DNA from: JAFDWI01 sp963764215
Lineage (GTDB): Bacteria > Actinomycetota > Acidimicrobiia > Acidimicrobiales > Iamiaceae
Direction: 5' to 3'
Length of the DNA stretch: 64,000 nucleotides
NCBI GenBank assembly: GCA_963764215.1
Contig: CAVXRS010000001.1
Span: 1 to 64,000, forward strand
Of the stretch, positions 37,985-46,980 are shown piece by piece (positions within the stretch are counted from its first letter, which is position 1; every line of letters begins with the position of its first letter). The notes below the pieces were generated by a model. It did no database searches and was not told the DNA's origin. It saw only the letters and a list, made by a program, of their open reading frames with translations. The position numbers and the translations under genes are program-made.

Positions 37985-38612
37985 CCCAGACACTGAATGG
38001 CAGACAAGTCGCATTCCTCGCCACCGACGGAGTGGAAGCCATCGAGCTCTCCCGACCTTGGGGAGCGGTGGAGGCGGCAGGAGCCGTGCCGAACCTCATC
38101 TCGATCGACGCCGGCCGGATCCAGGGCTTCGATCATCTCACCCCCAGCACGACCTTCGATGTCGACCTCACCGCAGCCGCGGCAGAGGCCCTCGAGTTCG
38201 ACGCTCTGGTGCTTCCCGGCGGGGTCGCCAATCCGGATCGCCTGCGGACCGAAGACACCGTCATCGACTTCGTCCGCGCCATGATCGAAAAGGGGCACCG
38301 ACGGGAGTGATCTGCCATGGAGCATGGACGCTCGCGAGCGCAGGGGCTCTTTCCGGTCGGCGGGTCACCTCCTGGCCCAGCCTGCGCGACGACCTCGTGA
38401 ACGCCGGCGCGGACTGGGTGGATCGCGCCGTCGTGGTCGACGACTCCGGACCGAACGTGGTCGTTTCGAGTCGGAATCCCGATGACCTCCCGGAGTTCTG
38501 CGAAGCGATCGTCGAACAGTTCGCCCTGCCCAATCGCTCGCAGCCGAGCGTCCGAAGCCGGAGTGAACAGATCGCCTCGACCGGCCCGACGATCGGAACC
38601 CCTCCCGCGTGA
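37981..38612 (+). CDS. DJ-1/PfpI family protein (frame-broken)
   Basis: About 210 residues when repaired. The flavodoxin-like fold shows GRQVAFLATDGVEAIEL, the acidic residue of that segment (usual for the family's Glu), FDALVLPGGVANPD, and the nucleophile elbow GVICHGAWTL with Cys near 112 followed by His. This suits the YhbO/PfpI group proposed as protein deglycases, stress chaperones or amidases. One G is missing in a four-G run at 38291-38294 between MIEKG and APTGVICHG. The C-terminal 25 residues are an unrelated basic tail. A stress function is likely; the exact activity is unproven. Confidence 0.88.
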
Positions 38613-38624
38613 CGGCCGCCGGGT

Positions 38625-39692
38625 TCAGGCGGGCCGGGCCGAGTAGACGGGAAGGTCGAGCAGTGTGCGGACGCCCGGTGCGGCCGAAACCACCTCGGGA
38701 ATCGCGTTGATGACGTGCATGGCGGTGGCGAGACAGCCAGCATGGTTGTGGTCGCCGTGGTCCGAATCGAGCGCCAGGTCGAGTCGCAGCTTCGGGTCGC
38801 CCGTGATCTCGATGCGGTAGCCCTCGCCCTGGGGCCAGTGGGGTGCGTCGTCGTCTCGCAGCCGGGTGACGTGTTCGACGACGAGGCGCTCGACACCACC
38901 CACGACTCCGGCCACCTCGAAACGCATCCCCGACACCGTTCCCTTCTCGATCGGACCTGACGCGATCGAAAAGGTGCGATCCGCCCGGAGCACTTCGTGA
39001 CGTTCGACGATGTCCTCGATGTCCCATCCGAGTGCTTCGGCGACCAGGGCGAGGACCGGTCCCCAGGCGAGCGTGGTCGAACCCGGCGCGAGCAGGATCG
39101 ACTCGGACGGGTCGGCCTTGCCGAACCCCATGATCTCGAACAACGTGAACGGGTTGTCCCAGGTGTCGTAGTTGACGATCTCGAACATCCGCACCTGGCT
39201 CACCTCCTTGCTCAACGCGAGCGTGTGGATCGCGAGCCCGGCATTGCCGAAACCCGGGTCGATACCCGAGGTGTAGACGCTCGCGCCACCTTCCTCCCCC
39301 GCACGCTGCAACCGGTCGAAGGTGTCGCCGCCGGCCTGCTTCGGGTACAGCAGCGGTACGAACGAGGTGTTGACCACGTCGATACCCGCGCGCAGGAACC
39401 GCTCGATGTCGTCGACGACCCCGCCGGGGCGCACGTCGGAGTTCGCGGTGTAGCAGATGCAGTCGGGTTCCAGGGCCAGGAGGGCATCGGCATCGTCGGT
39501 CGCGGCGACGCCGAGCGGGGAGATCCCGCACAGCTCGCCCGCGTCACGGCCGACCTTTCCCGACGAGTGGACCCACAGCCCGACCAGTTCCAGATCGGGG
39601 TGCGCGGCGATGCCGGGCACGGCGTGGATGCCCACCGTGCCAGTGGCCCACTGGACGACGCGCAGCGGACGGTCGAAGGAAGCTCGGTTCAT
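38625..39692 (-). CDS. dihydrodipicolinate-reductase-like NAD(P) dehydrogenase
   Basis: 355 residues. An N-terminal Rossmann domain with VVQWATGTVGIHAVPGI is followed by a central domain with TSGIDPGFGNAGLAIH, NYDTWDNPFTLFEIMGFG and a C-terminal IEITGDPKLRLDL. This is the DapB-N-like family that includes 2,4-diaminopentanoate dehydrogenase and many unassigned actinobacterial enzymes, not genuine lysine-pathway DapB, which is shorter. No pathway genes for diaminopentanoate are adjacent, so the substrate is open. It is convergent with the DJ-1 gene, 12 bases away. Confidence 0.82.
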   Translation of the reverse strand: MNRASFDRPLRVVQWATGTVGIHAVPGIAAHPDLELVGLWVHSSGKVGRDAGELCGISPLGVAATDDADALLALEPDCICYTANSDVRPGGVVDDIERFLRAGIDVVNTSFVPLLYPKQAGGDTFDRLQRAGEEGGASVYTSGIDPGFGNAGLAIHTLALSKEVSQVRMFEIVNYDTWDNPFTLFEIMGFGKADPSESILLAPGSTTLAWGPVLALVAEALGWDIEDIVERHEVLRADRTFSIASGPIEKGTVSGMRFEVAGVVGGVERLVVEHVTRLRDDDAPHWPQGEGYRIEITGDPKLRLDLALDSDHGDHNHAGCLATAMHVINAIPEVVSAAPGVRTLLDLPVYSARPA

Positions 39693-39816
39693 GGCGACGA
39701 GCTTACGGGCCCGGCGTCGGGTGGTCGGGTCCGTGCCCGGTCAGGGACCGGTGAGGCCGGGAGACCTGCGAAGCTGGTCGGATGCCGCTCCGCCGGGCTG
39801 TCCGGACGCCACGTAC

Positions 39817-41223
39817 ATGGCGATGGCGGTGACCGCAACGGTCGCCGGGGTCGACTCGTCCACGCAGTCGTGCACGGTGGAGGTGCGGGACCTCGAGACC
39901 GGCGCGCTCGTCGCCCGCGATCGGCGGCCGCATCCGGTCACCACCCCACCACGGAGCGAACAACATCCGTCCGACTGGTGGGCCGCGATGGAACCGCTGC
40001 TCGATGCCCTGGCCGGTGACGTGCGCGCCCTCAGCGTTGCCGCCCAACAACACGGGATGGTCGCACTCGGGGCCGACGACGCCGTGCTGCGACCGGCGAA
40101 ACTCTGGAACGACACCGAATCGGCCCCGCAAGCCGCCGAACTGGTCGAGCGACTCGGCGCAGCCGCCTGGGCGCAGCGCTGTGGCAGCGTCCCGGTGGCG
40201 GCCTTCACCATCGCCAAGCTCGCCTGGCTGGCGCGTCACGAGCCCCAGGTCCACGAACGGGTCCGACGGGTGCTCCTCCCCCACGACTGGCTGACCTTCC
40301 AGCTCACCGGGTCCGTCGTCACCGACCGCGGCGACGCGTCGGGCACCGGGTACTGGTCGGCGCAGGACGGATGGCAGGCCGACCTGCTCGACCTCGTCGG
40401 CCTGGACGCCTCGGTCTGTCCGGACGTGCTCGGACCGGTTCAGGCGGCCGGGCGCTGGCGCGGGGCGGTCGTGGGTCCCGGCACCGGGGACAACATGGCC
40501 GCCGCACTAGGCCTGGGTCTGACGCCGGGCGACGTGGTCGTGTCGATCGGTACGTCCGGGGTGGTCAGCGCGCTCAGCGCGACGCCGACCGCGGATGCCA
40601 CCGGCGCAGTCGCCGGATTCGCCGATGCCACCGGCCGGTTCCTGCCGTTGGTCTGCACCTCGAACGCCGCCAAGGTCACCGATGCCGTGGCCCGACTGCT
40701 GGGCGTGACCCCCCAGGACCTGTCCGATCTGGCCCTCGTCGCACCGACACAGGGGCCGGGCCCGGTGGTGGTGCCGTACTTCGATGGTGAGCGCACGCCG
40801 AACCGGCCCGATGCCACCGGGACGATCGTCGGCCTGCGCAGCGACGTGACCCGCGAACAGCTCGCCCGCGCCGCGTTTCAAGGTGTCGTCTGCGGGCTCG
40901 TCGACGCGCTCGACGCCCTGACCGCCGCCGGCGTGCCCACCACGTCCGGACGGCTCCTCGTCGTGGGCGGCGGCGCCCGTGCCGCGGCGTATCCGAGCAT
41001 CCTCGCCTCGCTCACCGGCCGCGTGGTGACCGTGATCGACGAGTCCGATCAGGTCGCGGCCGGTGCCTGCGTGCAGGCCGCGGCGGTGGACACCGGAGCG
41101 TCGCCCATCGAGATCGCGCAGAGGTGGGGGCGCGGTCAGGGCCGGATCGTCGAACCCGACCCGAAGGTCGATGCGGTGACCGTGCGCGCCGCCTACCGCG
41201 CCGCGACCGAGACCTCGCGATGA
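39817..41223 (+). CDS. xylB: xylulokinase / FGGY carbohydrate kinase
   Basis: 468 residues. The FGGY fold shows VAGVDSSTQSCTVEV (first ATP loop), AQQHGMVAL with the xylulokinase-type QQHG, DRGDASGTGYW, VVSIGTSGVVSAL and LLVVGGGARAAAYP. Phosphorylation of D-xylulose to the 5-phosphate is the likely role. No xylose isomerase or transporter is beside it. The ATG at 39817 was chosen (another at 39823 is possible). It ends close to a sulfatase gene, which could suggest use of sulfated sugars. Confidence 0.87.
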   Translation: MAMAVTATVAGVDSSTQSCTVEVRDLETGALVARDRRPHPVTTPPRSEQHPSDWWAAMEPLLDALAGDVRALSVAAQQHGMVALGADDAVLRPAKLWNDTESAPQAAELVERLGAAAWAQRCGSVPVAAFTIAKLAWLARHEPQVHERVRRVLLPHDWLTFQLTGSVVTDRGDASGTGYWSAQDGWQADLLDLVGLDASVCPDVLGPVQAAGRWRGAVVGPGTGDNMAAALGLGLTPGDVVVSIGTSGVVSALSATPTADATGAVAGFADATGRFLPLVCTSNAAKVTDAVARLLGVTPQDLSDLALVAPTQGPGPVVVPYFDGERTPNRPDATGTIVGLRSDVTREQLARAAFQGVVCGLVDALDALTAAGVPTTSGRLLVVGGGARAAAYPSILASLTGRVVTVIDESDQVAAGACVQAAAVDTGASPIEIAQRWGRGQGRIVEPDPKVDAVTVRAAYRAATETSR

Positions 41224-41320
41224 CCGCTTCGTGCCCGCGGATGACGTCGACCGCGGGCCGGGGCAGTGGCGGAGGGCTACGGTCAGGATCGAAGTGTCAC
41301 GTCGGTCACCGGGAGTCTTG

Positions 41321-42892
41321 TTGAACCAGTCCGAATCTGTCGACAGGTCGAAGCCGACGCCCACCAATGTGGTCGTGGTGCTGCTCGACTCGCTCAACCG
41401 GCATCTGCTCGGCGCCTACGGCTCCGACGAGTTCGCCACCCCCAATCTCGACGCCTTTGCGGCACGATCGGTGCGCTTCACCGAGCACCACACCGGATCG
41501 CTGCCTTGCATGCCCGCCCGTCACGACATCCTGTGCGGGGCACTGGACTTCCTCTGGAAGCCGTGGGGTTCGATCGAGATCTGGGAGGACGCGGTGACCG
41601 TGCAGCTCCGCGACGCCGGGGTGACCACGATGTTGATCTCGGACCATCCACATCTCTTCGAGCGCGGCGGTGAGAACTTCCACTGCGACTTCACCGCCTG
41701 GGACTACCAACGGGGTCACGAGAGCGACCCGTGGAAGACGCGCACCGATCCGAGTTGGACCGGTGCGCCGTCGTTCGGCGCGGTGTACCCGAACTACACC
41801 AACTCGGGCACCTGGTTCCGCTCCGAGGAGGACTTCCCCGGGCCACGCACGATGGCCGCCGCCGCCCAGTGGCTGGACCAGAACGCGCGGGGACACGACC
41901 GCTTCTTCCTGTTCGTCGACGAGTTCGACCCACACGAGCCCTTCGACACCCCGGAGCCCTACGCGTCGATGTACGACCCCGACTGGGACGGCCCGCATCT
42001 GATCTGGCCGCCGTACGGGACCGCCGTGACCGCCCGTGGCACCCTCGATGCCCGCAGCGCCCGCCAGGTGCGCGCGCAGTACGGCGCCAAGCTCACGATG
42101 ATCGACCACTGGTTCGGCCGGATCACCGAACAGTTCGACCGTCACGGCCTGTGGGAGTCGACCGCGCTGATCGTGTGCACCGACCACGGCCACTACCTGG
42201 GCGAACACGACTACTTCGGCAAGCCGGCCGCCCCGGTCATGGGAACGCTCGGCCACATCCCGCTGCTCATCCATCTGCCCGGTCTGCCCGAGACGGCCCC
42301 GAGTCCGGGCACGAACGTCGATGCGTTGACCACCAGCGTCGACCTGCACGCCACGATCACCGAGCTCTTCGGAGTCGCGGGCACCGAACGGCACCGTACG
42401 CACGGCACGTCGTTGCTCCCGGTGCTGCGCGGCGAGACTTCTTCGGTGCGCGACGGTCTGCTGACGGGGATCTGGGGTCGCGAGGTCCATCTGGTGGACG
42501 GCACGCACAACTACTGCCGGGCGCCGCAGGGGGCGAACGAACCGTTGGCGATGTTCTCGAACCGCTGGTCGACGATGCCGATTCCGATACCCACCGACCA
42601 GGCGCTCCCGCTTCCCGACGACCGCGCTGCGCTGTCGCACATGCCGGGCACGAAGGTCCCGGTGATCCGTCAACGCTGGGATGCCAGCGACGATCTGCCG
42701 TACTGGGCATGGGGTGGGATGCACGGATCCCATCTCTGGGATCGTGCCGAGGACCCGGAGGAGTCCCACGACCTGCTCGAGGACGGCCTCGACGACGGCA
42801 AGGTCGAAGCCCCACTCGCCGAGCACCTCCGCACGCTCCTGATCGACCTGGAAGCGCCGGCCGAGCAACTGACCCGCCTGGGGCTCCGATGA
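41321..42892 (+). CDS. type I sulfatase (formylglycine-dependent)
   Basis: 523 residues from a TTG with GGGAG upstream. The alkaline-phosphatase fold starts VVVVLLDSLNRHLLGAYG. The sulfatase signature is CMPAR (C-x-P-x-R) at about residue 63, whose Cys is matured to formylglycine. Metal residues appear in FDPHEPFDTP and VCTDHGHYLGEHDYFGK. No signal peptide is visible, so it is probably cytoplasmic. An ATG overlapping the xylB stop, in another frame at 41220, means an indel could hide a longer, coupled N-terminus. The substrate is unknown. The stop overlaps apt (ATGA). Confidence 0.88.
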   Translation: MNQSESVDRSKPTPTNVVVVLLDSLNRHLLGAYGSDEFATPNLDAFAARSVRFTEHHTGSLPCMPARHDILCGALDFLWKPWGSIEIWEDAVTVQLRDAGVTTMLISDHPHLFERGGENFHCDFTAWDYQRGHESDPWKTRTDPSWTGAPSFGAVYPNYTNSGTWFRSEEDFPGPRTMAAAAQWLDQNARGHDRFFLFVDEFDPHEPFDTPEPYASMYDPDWDGPHLIWPPYGTAVTARGTLDARSARQVRAQYGAKLTMIDHWFGRITEQFDRHGLWESTALIVCTDHGHYLGEHDYFGKPAAPVMGTLGHIPLLIHLPGLPETAPSPGTNVDALTTSVDLHATITELFGVAGTERHRTHGTSLLPVLRGETSSVRDGLLTGIWGREVHLVDGTHNYCRAPQGANEPLAMFSNRWSTMPIPIPTDQALPLPDDRAALSHMPGTKVPVIRQRWDASDDLPYWAWGGMHGSHLWDRAEDPEESHDLLEDGLDDGKVEAPLAEHLRTLLIDLEAPAEQLTRLGLR

Positions 42893-43422
42893 CCCATCCG
42901 TCCGAGTCCGATCCCGCCGCGCACATCCGTGACATCCCCGACTGGCCCACTCCCGGCGTCACGTTCAAGGATCTGACCCCGCTGTTGGCCGACGGCGCGG
43001 CGTTCGGCCGATGTGTGGACGAACTGGCCGCCCATTTCGACGATCTCGGCATCGACCGGATCGTGGGTACCGAAGCGCGTGGATTCATCGTGGCCGCACC
43101 GGTCGCGCACCGGATCGGAGCGGGATTCGTCCCGGTCCGCAAACCCGGGAAGCTCCCCTGGGAGACCATCGGAGAGGACTACGAACTCGAGTACGGGAAC
43201 GATTCGCTCGAGATCCACCGCGACGCGCTGCGACCGGGCCAACGGGTGGCGGTGATCGACGACATCCTCGCGACCGGGGGCACCGCGGCCGCCACCGCCC
43301 AGCTCGTCACCCGGCTCGGAGCTCGGGTCGTCGGCTTCGGGTTCGTGGTCGAGCTGGCATTTCTCGCCGGTCGGAGCCGACTCGGGGAGGTGCCGGTCGA
43401 AAGCCTCATCGTGTTCGATTGA
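42889..43422 (+). CDS. apt: adenine phosphoribosyltransferase
   Basis: 177 residues converting adenine and PRPP to AMP. It shows IPDWPTPGVTFKDLTPLL at the start, GTEARGFIVAAPVA, RKPGKLPWET, and the PRPP motif VIDDILATGGTAAA. All signature regions are present. Its ATG overlaps the sulfatase stop, which is an odd partnership. In many actinobacteria apt lies between secF and rel, a position that is empty here, so it appears to have moved. Confidence 0.96.
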   Translation: MTHPSESDPAAHIRDIPDWPTPGVTFKDLTPLLADGAAFGRCVDELAAHFDDLGIDRIVGTEARGFIVAAPVAHRIGAGFVPVRKPGKLPWETIGEDYELEYGNDSLEIHRDALRPGQRVAVIDDILATGGTAAATAQLVTRLGARVVGFGFVVELAFLAGRSRLGEVPVESLIVFD

Positions 43423-43444
43423 CCGGCCATGCGCACCTTCGGCC

Positions 43445-44680
43445 TCAACCTGCGTCGACGCGCGACGCGTGGGCCGTGTCGTCGGCTGCGTCGCCGAGCC
43501 CCAGGAGGCGAACGACGACAGGCGCCGTCAATCCGTAGAGGGTGACCGTTGCGACGATCACCAGGAACGTGACCGGCAGAAGCTTCTCGGCACCGGCGAT
43601 GCCCGTGTCGACCAACGGAGCAGCGAACGTCGCCGCCGTCGAAGCGGCGACGATGCCCCGCGGATCCATCCAGGCCACGAAGGCCCGTTCGGACCGCGAC
43701 AGCGACGTCTTCCGGGTCGCGATCAGTGCCACGACGGGGCGCACGACGACCACGAAACCGACGACCAGCAACAGACTCGGCACGAGAACTGCCGTGACCG
43801 ACGAGGCCGGGACGGTCGCGGATATCGAGATGAACAAGAGGCCGATCGCGAGTTGCACGACCGTCCTGAAGAAGCGACGGTCCTCGGGGAGATCGATTCC
43901 GGGCAGATTGGCGAGCGCGACCCCCATGCCGATGGCCGCGATCAGGCCGGTGTCGTCGCGACGTGCATTGCACAGCGCCGCCGTTCCGACCACCACCGCC
44001 AGGATCGCCTCGGTTGCGAGCGCACCGTGGAGGCGGAGCTTTCCCAACAGGAACCAGAGCAGGAGGGTACCGATCGCCGCCCCGAGAACGCCGATCCCGA
44101 CGCTCCTGACGAATGCGAAGATCTGAGCGCCGTGCCCGATTTCGACGTGGTGGATGAGCGCCTGGAAGACCAGTGCTCCGATGATCGCCCCGATCGGATC
44201 GATCATCGTTCCCTCCCAGCTCAGAATCGACGCCAGACGCCGACCCGGCCGGGAGGTCTCCAGCAACGGAGCAACCACGGTCGGGCCCGAGACCAGCAGG
44301 ATCGCACCCAGCATGCACGCCGCCTGCACCGACATTCCCAACCACGCGTAGGCCATGGCCACGCCGGCGAACCCCGTGATCGGGATACCCAACGTCAACA
44401 GGCGGCGGACCACCAGCTTGCTGTGGCCCTCGAGGTCCCTGAAGGCAAGATCGAGTCCACCGTCGAACAGGATCACCGCCACGGCAAGTCCCACCAGCGG
44501 GGTGAAGGCTCCACCGAGCATCTTGTCGGGGTTCATCTGGCTGACGTGCTGACCGGCGAAGAACCCGACCGGCAACAACAGGACGATCGCCGGCAGCCGG
44601 AAACGGTCGGCGAAGATCTGGCACGCCACCGCCAGGACCAGGGTCAGGCCGAGACCGACGAAGATGTCTTCCGAGGTCAT
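43445..44680 (-). CDS. cation:proton antiporter (NhaP/KefB-like CPA family)
   Basis: 411 residues with about 12-13 membrane helices. The core has ILFDGGLDLAFRDLEGH, the ion-binding helix region TMIDPIGAIIGAL and AWMDPRGIVAAST, typical of NhaP-type sodium/proton antiporters. The paired Asp residues expected for transport are present. There is no C-terminal TrkA nucleotide-binding domain. It probably exports Na+ or K+ for protons. It is convergent with apt and monocistronic. Confidence 0.88.
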   Translation of the reverse strand: MTSEDIFVGLGLTLVLAVACQIFADRFRLPAIVLLLPVGFFAGQHVSQMNPDKMLGGAFTPLVGLAVAVILFDGGLDLAFRDLEGHSKLVVRRLLTLGIPITGFAGVAMAYAWLGMSVQAACMLGAILLVSGPTVVAPLLETSRPGRRLASILSWEGTMIDPIGAIIGALVFQALIHHVEIGHGAQIFAFVRSVGIGVLGAAIGTLLLWFLLGKLRLHGALATEAILAVVVGTAALCNARRDDTGLIAAIGMGVALANLPGIDLPEDRRFFRTVVQLAIGLLFISISATVPASSVTAVLVPSLLLVVGFVVVVRPVVALIATRKTSLSRSERAFVAWMDPRGIVAASTAATFAAPLVDTGIAGAEKLLPVTFLVIVATVTLYGLTAPVVVRLLGLGDAADDTAHASRVDAG

Positions 44681-44990
44681 GCCCGGACTCCGGGTCCGGA
44701 GGCAGTGGGCAGTGGCGCACCGGCGTCGACTTCGGTCACCTGAACACCCTCGGTCGCCTCACGGTCAAGTCACGGTCAAGTTCCGATGCTCTCGGTGCCT
44801 CCATCCTGCCACAGTACGACCGGGGCTTCGACCGTACGGATCGATCGGCTGGTCTTCGAATCGTGCCGACCGCCGCGCCTGGGAGCCACCCGAGAACCCG
44901 GGCGCGCCACGTTCATCCGGCCCGAAAACGACCAGAGAGTTGCGACCTGTGATCGATCGCAACCCTCTGGCATCGACGGTGGGTGGGAGT
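44681..44990. other. 310-base non-coding gap with tandem repeat and terminator
   Basis: No gene is seen. Near the antiporter start two exact copies of CACGGTCAAGT stand in tandem (44760-44781), possibly an activator or sigma-factor site. Near the other end lies a strong hairpin that probably terminates the DUF5666-like gene. The middle is featureless. Confidence 0.55.
44932..44970 (-). terminator. intrinsic terminator-like hairpin after the DUF5666-like gene
   Basis: The arms CCAGAG-A-GTTGCGA and TCGCAAC-C-CTCTGG pair over 13 of 14 positions around an 11-base loop. On the minus strand the stem is followed by TCGTTTTC, a weak U-run. It starts 20 bases past the stop codon of the minus-strand gene, in the right place for a terminator. 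Confidence 0.65.
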
Positions 44991-45933
44991 TCAGGATCCC
45001 TGGGGAGAACTGGGGGCGCCGCCACCCGGGGCCGATGCGCCCATGTGCGCACCGCGACGGGGACCGTGACCGTTTTCGGGACGGTGGTCTCCCGGGTGAC
45101 CCGGTCCTGCCGGGCCTCCTTCGGTGACTACGGTTGCGGTGACCGTGGTCCCCGAAACCTTCCCCCTGACCCGGACCAGGTCACCTTTGGCGAGATCCGA
45201 GATCGAGATCTTCTCGATGACCGTGACCTTCGTGTTCGACGACGTCGTCACCTCGACCGTCTTTCCGGCGACGGTCCTGATGGTGAGCGTCGACCCGTTC
45301 ACCGCGGTGATCGTTCCGAGCGTGTGCGGCCGATCGTGCCCGGAATCACCCTTGCGGGCAGGCATCTGTGCCTTTCGGTCGTTGTGCTTCGGCAACTGGT
45401 CGACCTGATGGATCGCCTCGGCGGACACGGTGCCGTTCGAGGTGGCGCCGTGGACCTCGACGACGTCTCCCGTCGACAGATCGCCGACCGTTCCCTTGGT
45501 GACCTTGGAGAACGTGGTGCTCGACGACGTGGAGACGGTGAACGTGGTCGGCTTCGGCTTCGAACCGGTCGAGTTTCGTGCGGGCCTTCGACCCATCGAT
45601 GCAATCGTGATCGTCGATCCGTTCACGGCGGTGACCTTGCCCGCAACACCGGGCCTCCGCATCGGGTGGGAGCCTCCGGTGTCGCGTACCGGGCTGGTTG
45701 CTCGTCGTCGACACCGGGGTGGCGGCCTGGCCCGGTGAGGTGGTGGTGACCGCGTTGACGCCGACGACGGCGCCGATCGCGATGAACACCGCGGCGGCGC
45801 TCGACACCAGCCACTTCCGGCGCCGCGAAGGGCCCGAATGGACTGCTGGTGCGTCGTGGGAGGACGGTGGTCCTGACGTCGCAGATCCCAGTGGATCCGC
45901 CGCTGGTGCGCTTGGAGGGTCGTGTCGGTTCAT
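44991..45933 (-). CDS. membrane-anchored DUF5666-like repeat protein (frame-broken)
   Basis: About 313 residues when repaired. The N-terminal cytoplasmic part (MNRHDPPSAPAADP) is Pro/Ser-rich, then RRRKWLVSSAAAVFIAIGAVVGVNAV forms one membrane helix. Outside are two similar beta-rich units: GKVTAVNGSTITI ... LSTGDVVEVHG and GTITAVNGSTLTI ... LAKGDLVRVRG, the pattern of DUF5666 repeats. The end is Gly/His/Pro-rich. A frame change (net one extra base) falls near 45680 between anchor and repeats. AAGGAG precedes the ATG; a GGACA/TGTCC inverted repeat lies about 30 bases further upstream. The role is unknown. Confidence 0.68.
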
Positions 45934-46136
45934 CGCCTGGCTCCTTGGAGTTCTGAGTGGATTGGACAGGGTCATTGTCCGATGCTCGGCTCAGAATCCG
46001 CTGGCAACAGCCTGGGAACGGCCTGGCAAGTTTCCGCCGGTCCTCTCGGCCCCGAGGGCACGAACCCAGGCGACCGGCGCAGCAAACCCGGGGGCAGGGG
46101 CACCCGCGGTCCCCCGGCGGCGTTGCTTTCCCGGGC

Positions 46137-46213
46137 TGGTGGGCGTACCAGGACTCGAACCTGGGACCTCTGCCGTGTGAAGGCAGCGCTCTAACCATCT
46201 GAGCCATACGCCC
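46137..46213 (-). tRNA. tRNA-Val (CAC)
   Basis: The cloverleaf is complete: acceptor GGGCGTA/TACGCCC, D-arm GCTC/GAGC, anticodon stem CTGCC/GGCAG with loop TTCACAC (anticodon CAC, reading GUG), and T-arm CCAGG TTCGAGT CCTGG. A discriminator A and an encoded CCA end the gene, which is included in the span. No other tRNA is adjacent. Confidence 0.97.
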
Positions 46214-46362
46214 GCTTCGCACCGACGATAGCGCAACCGCATCCGCTCATCGGCGGCCGATCGTTCACCCTCGGGGATCTTCGGTGGCCGCCTGCACTCG
46301 GGACGTCGCCCTGAGTGTCCTTCGACGGCGTCGGAGCTGCGGCAGCCGACCTTGCCCGAACC

Positions 46363-46941
46363 TCAGACCGCGATCGGTTCGTCCCAGGCGTCCCGACAGA
46401 GCGGGGCGGTTCCGGGGCTCAGACGGGTGGCTGAGGCGGGTGCCAACGGGAGTGCGTCGACCACCGGCAGGGCCCACTGCGTCAGGCAGCCCACGTGATC
46501 TCCCGAGAGATTCGGACGACGACCATCGGAAGCAACCGCTCCGGCCCGGTCGGCGATGTCGATGACACGGACCCGGTGGATCGAACGACAGCGATCACGC
46601 CGTAGACCGGGGAGCCGCCATCCACCGGTCTGCAACGAGACGTGCACTCCCCACGTGGGGATCGTCACGACGCGTGTGCCATCGGTTTCGGACCAATGCA
46701 GTCCCGCGTCCACCACGCAGGCCACCGGAGCAAGCCCGAAGTCCCGTTCCAGCGCGGGTCCACTGACGATCGGGGCCAGGTCCCGGGTCGACCCGGTTCC
46801 GCGCACCTTGACGAAGGTGGCTTCGAAACCCACCGGCGAGACGAGACGAGTCACCCCGATCACCGCCTGCAGGCCACGTCCGACGACGAGCGTGTCGAGC
46901 CGTTCGATCGGTGTCCAGCCGGCCACGCGCGAGGTATCCAC
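46363..46941 (-). CDS. hypothetical protein
   Basis: 192 residues from a GTG. I do not recognise the family. The sequence reads as a compact soluble protein with alternating strands (RLDTLVVGRGLQAVIGVTRLV, GFEATFVKVRG, THIRD-type segments such as TRVVTIPTWGVHVSL) and no signal peptide or membrane helix. Composition is like a real protein, not like an antisense shadow, and no better frame competes with it. It stands alone between tRNA-Val and the amidase, with the amidase on the same strand upstream, so the two may share a transcript. Confidence 0.5.
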   Translation of the reverse strand: MDTSRVAGWTPIERLDTLVVGRGLQAVIGVTRLVSPVGFEATFVKVRGTGSTRDLAPIVSGPALERDFGLAPVACVVDAGLHWSETDGTRVVTIPTWGVHVSLQTGGWRLPGLRRDRCRSIHRVRVIDIADRAGAVASDGRRPNLSGDHVGCLTQWALPVVDALPLAPASATRLSPGTAPLCRDAWDEPIAV

Positions 46942-46980
46942 GAGGTCAAACTACCGATTCGCGCCCACGGTCTCCACCCC

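Noticed and set aside
41306..42868. A 520-codon minus-strand frame opposite the sulfatase
   Set aside because: Antisense; the sulfatase carries the intact CMPAR signature and metal ligands.
45934..46136. Possible small RNA or second tRNA beside tRNA-Val
   Set aside because: GC-rich partial stems (CCGGGGG/CCCCCGG) exist, but no cloverleaf or known RNA core can be built.
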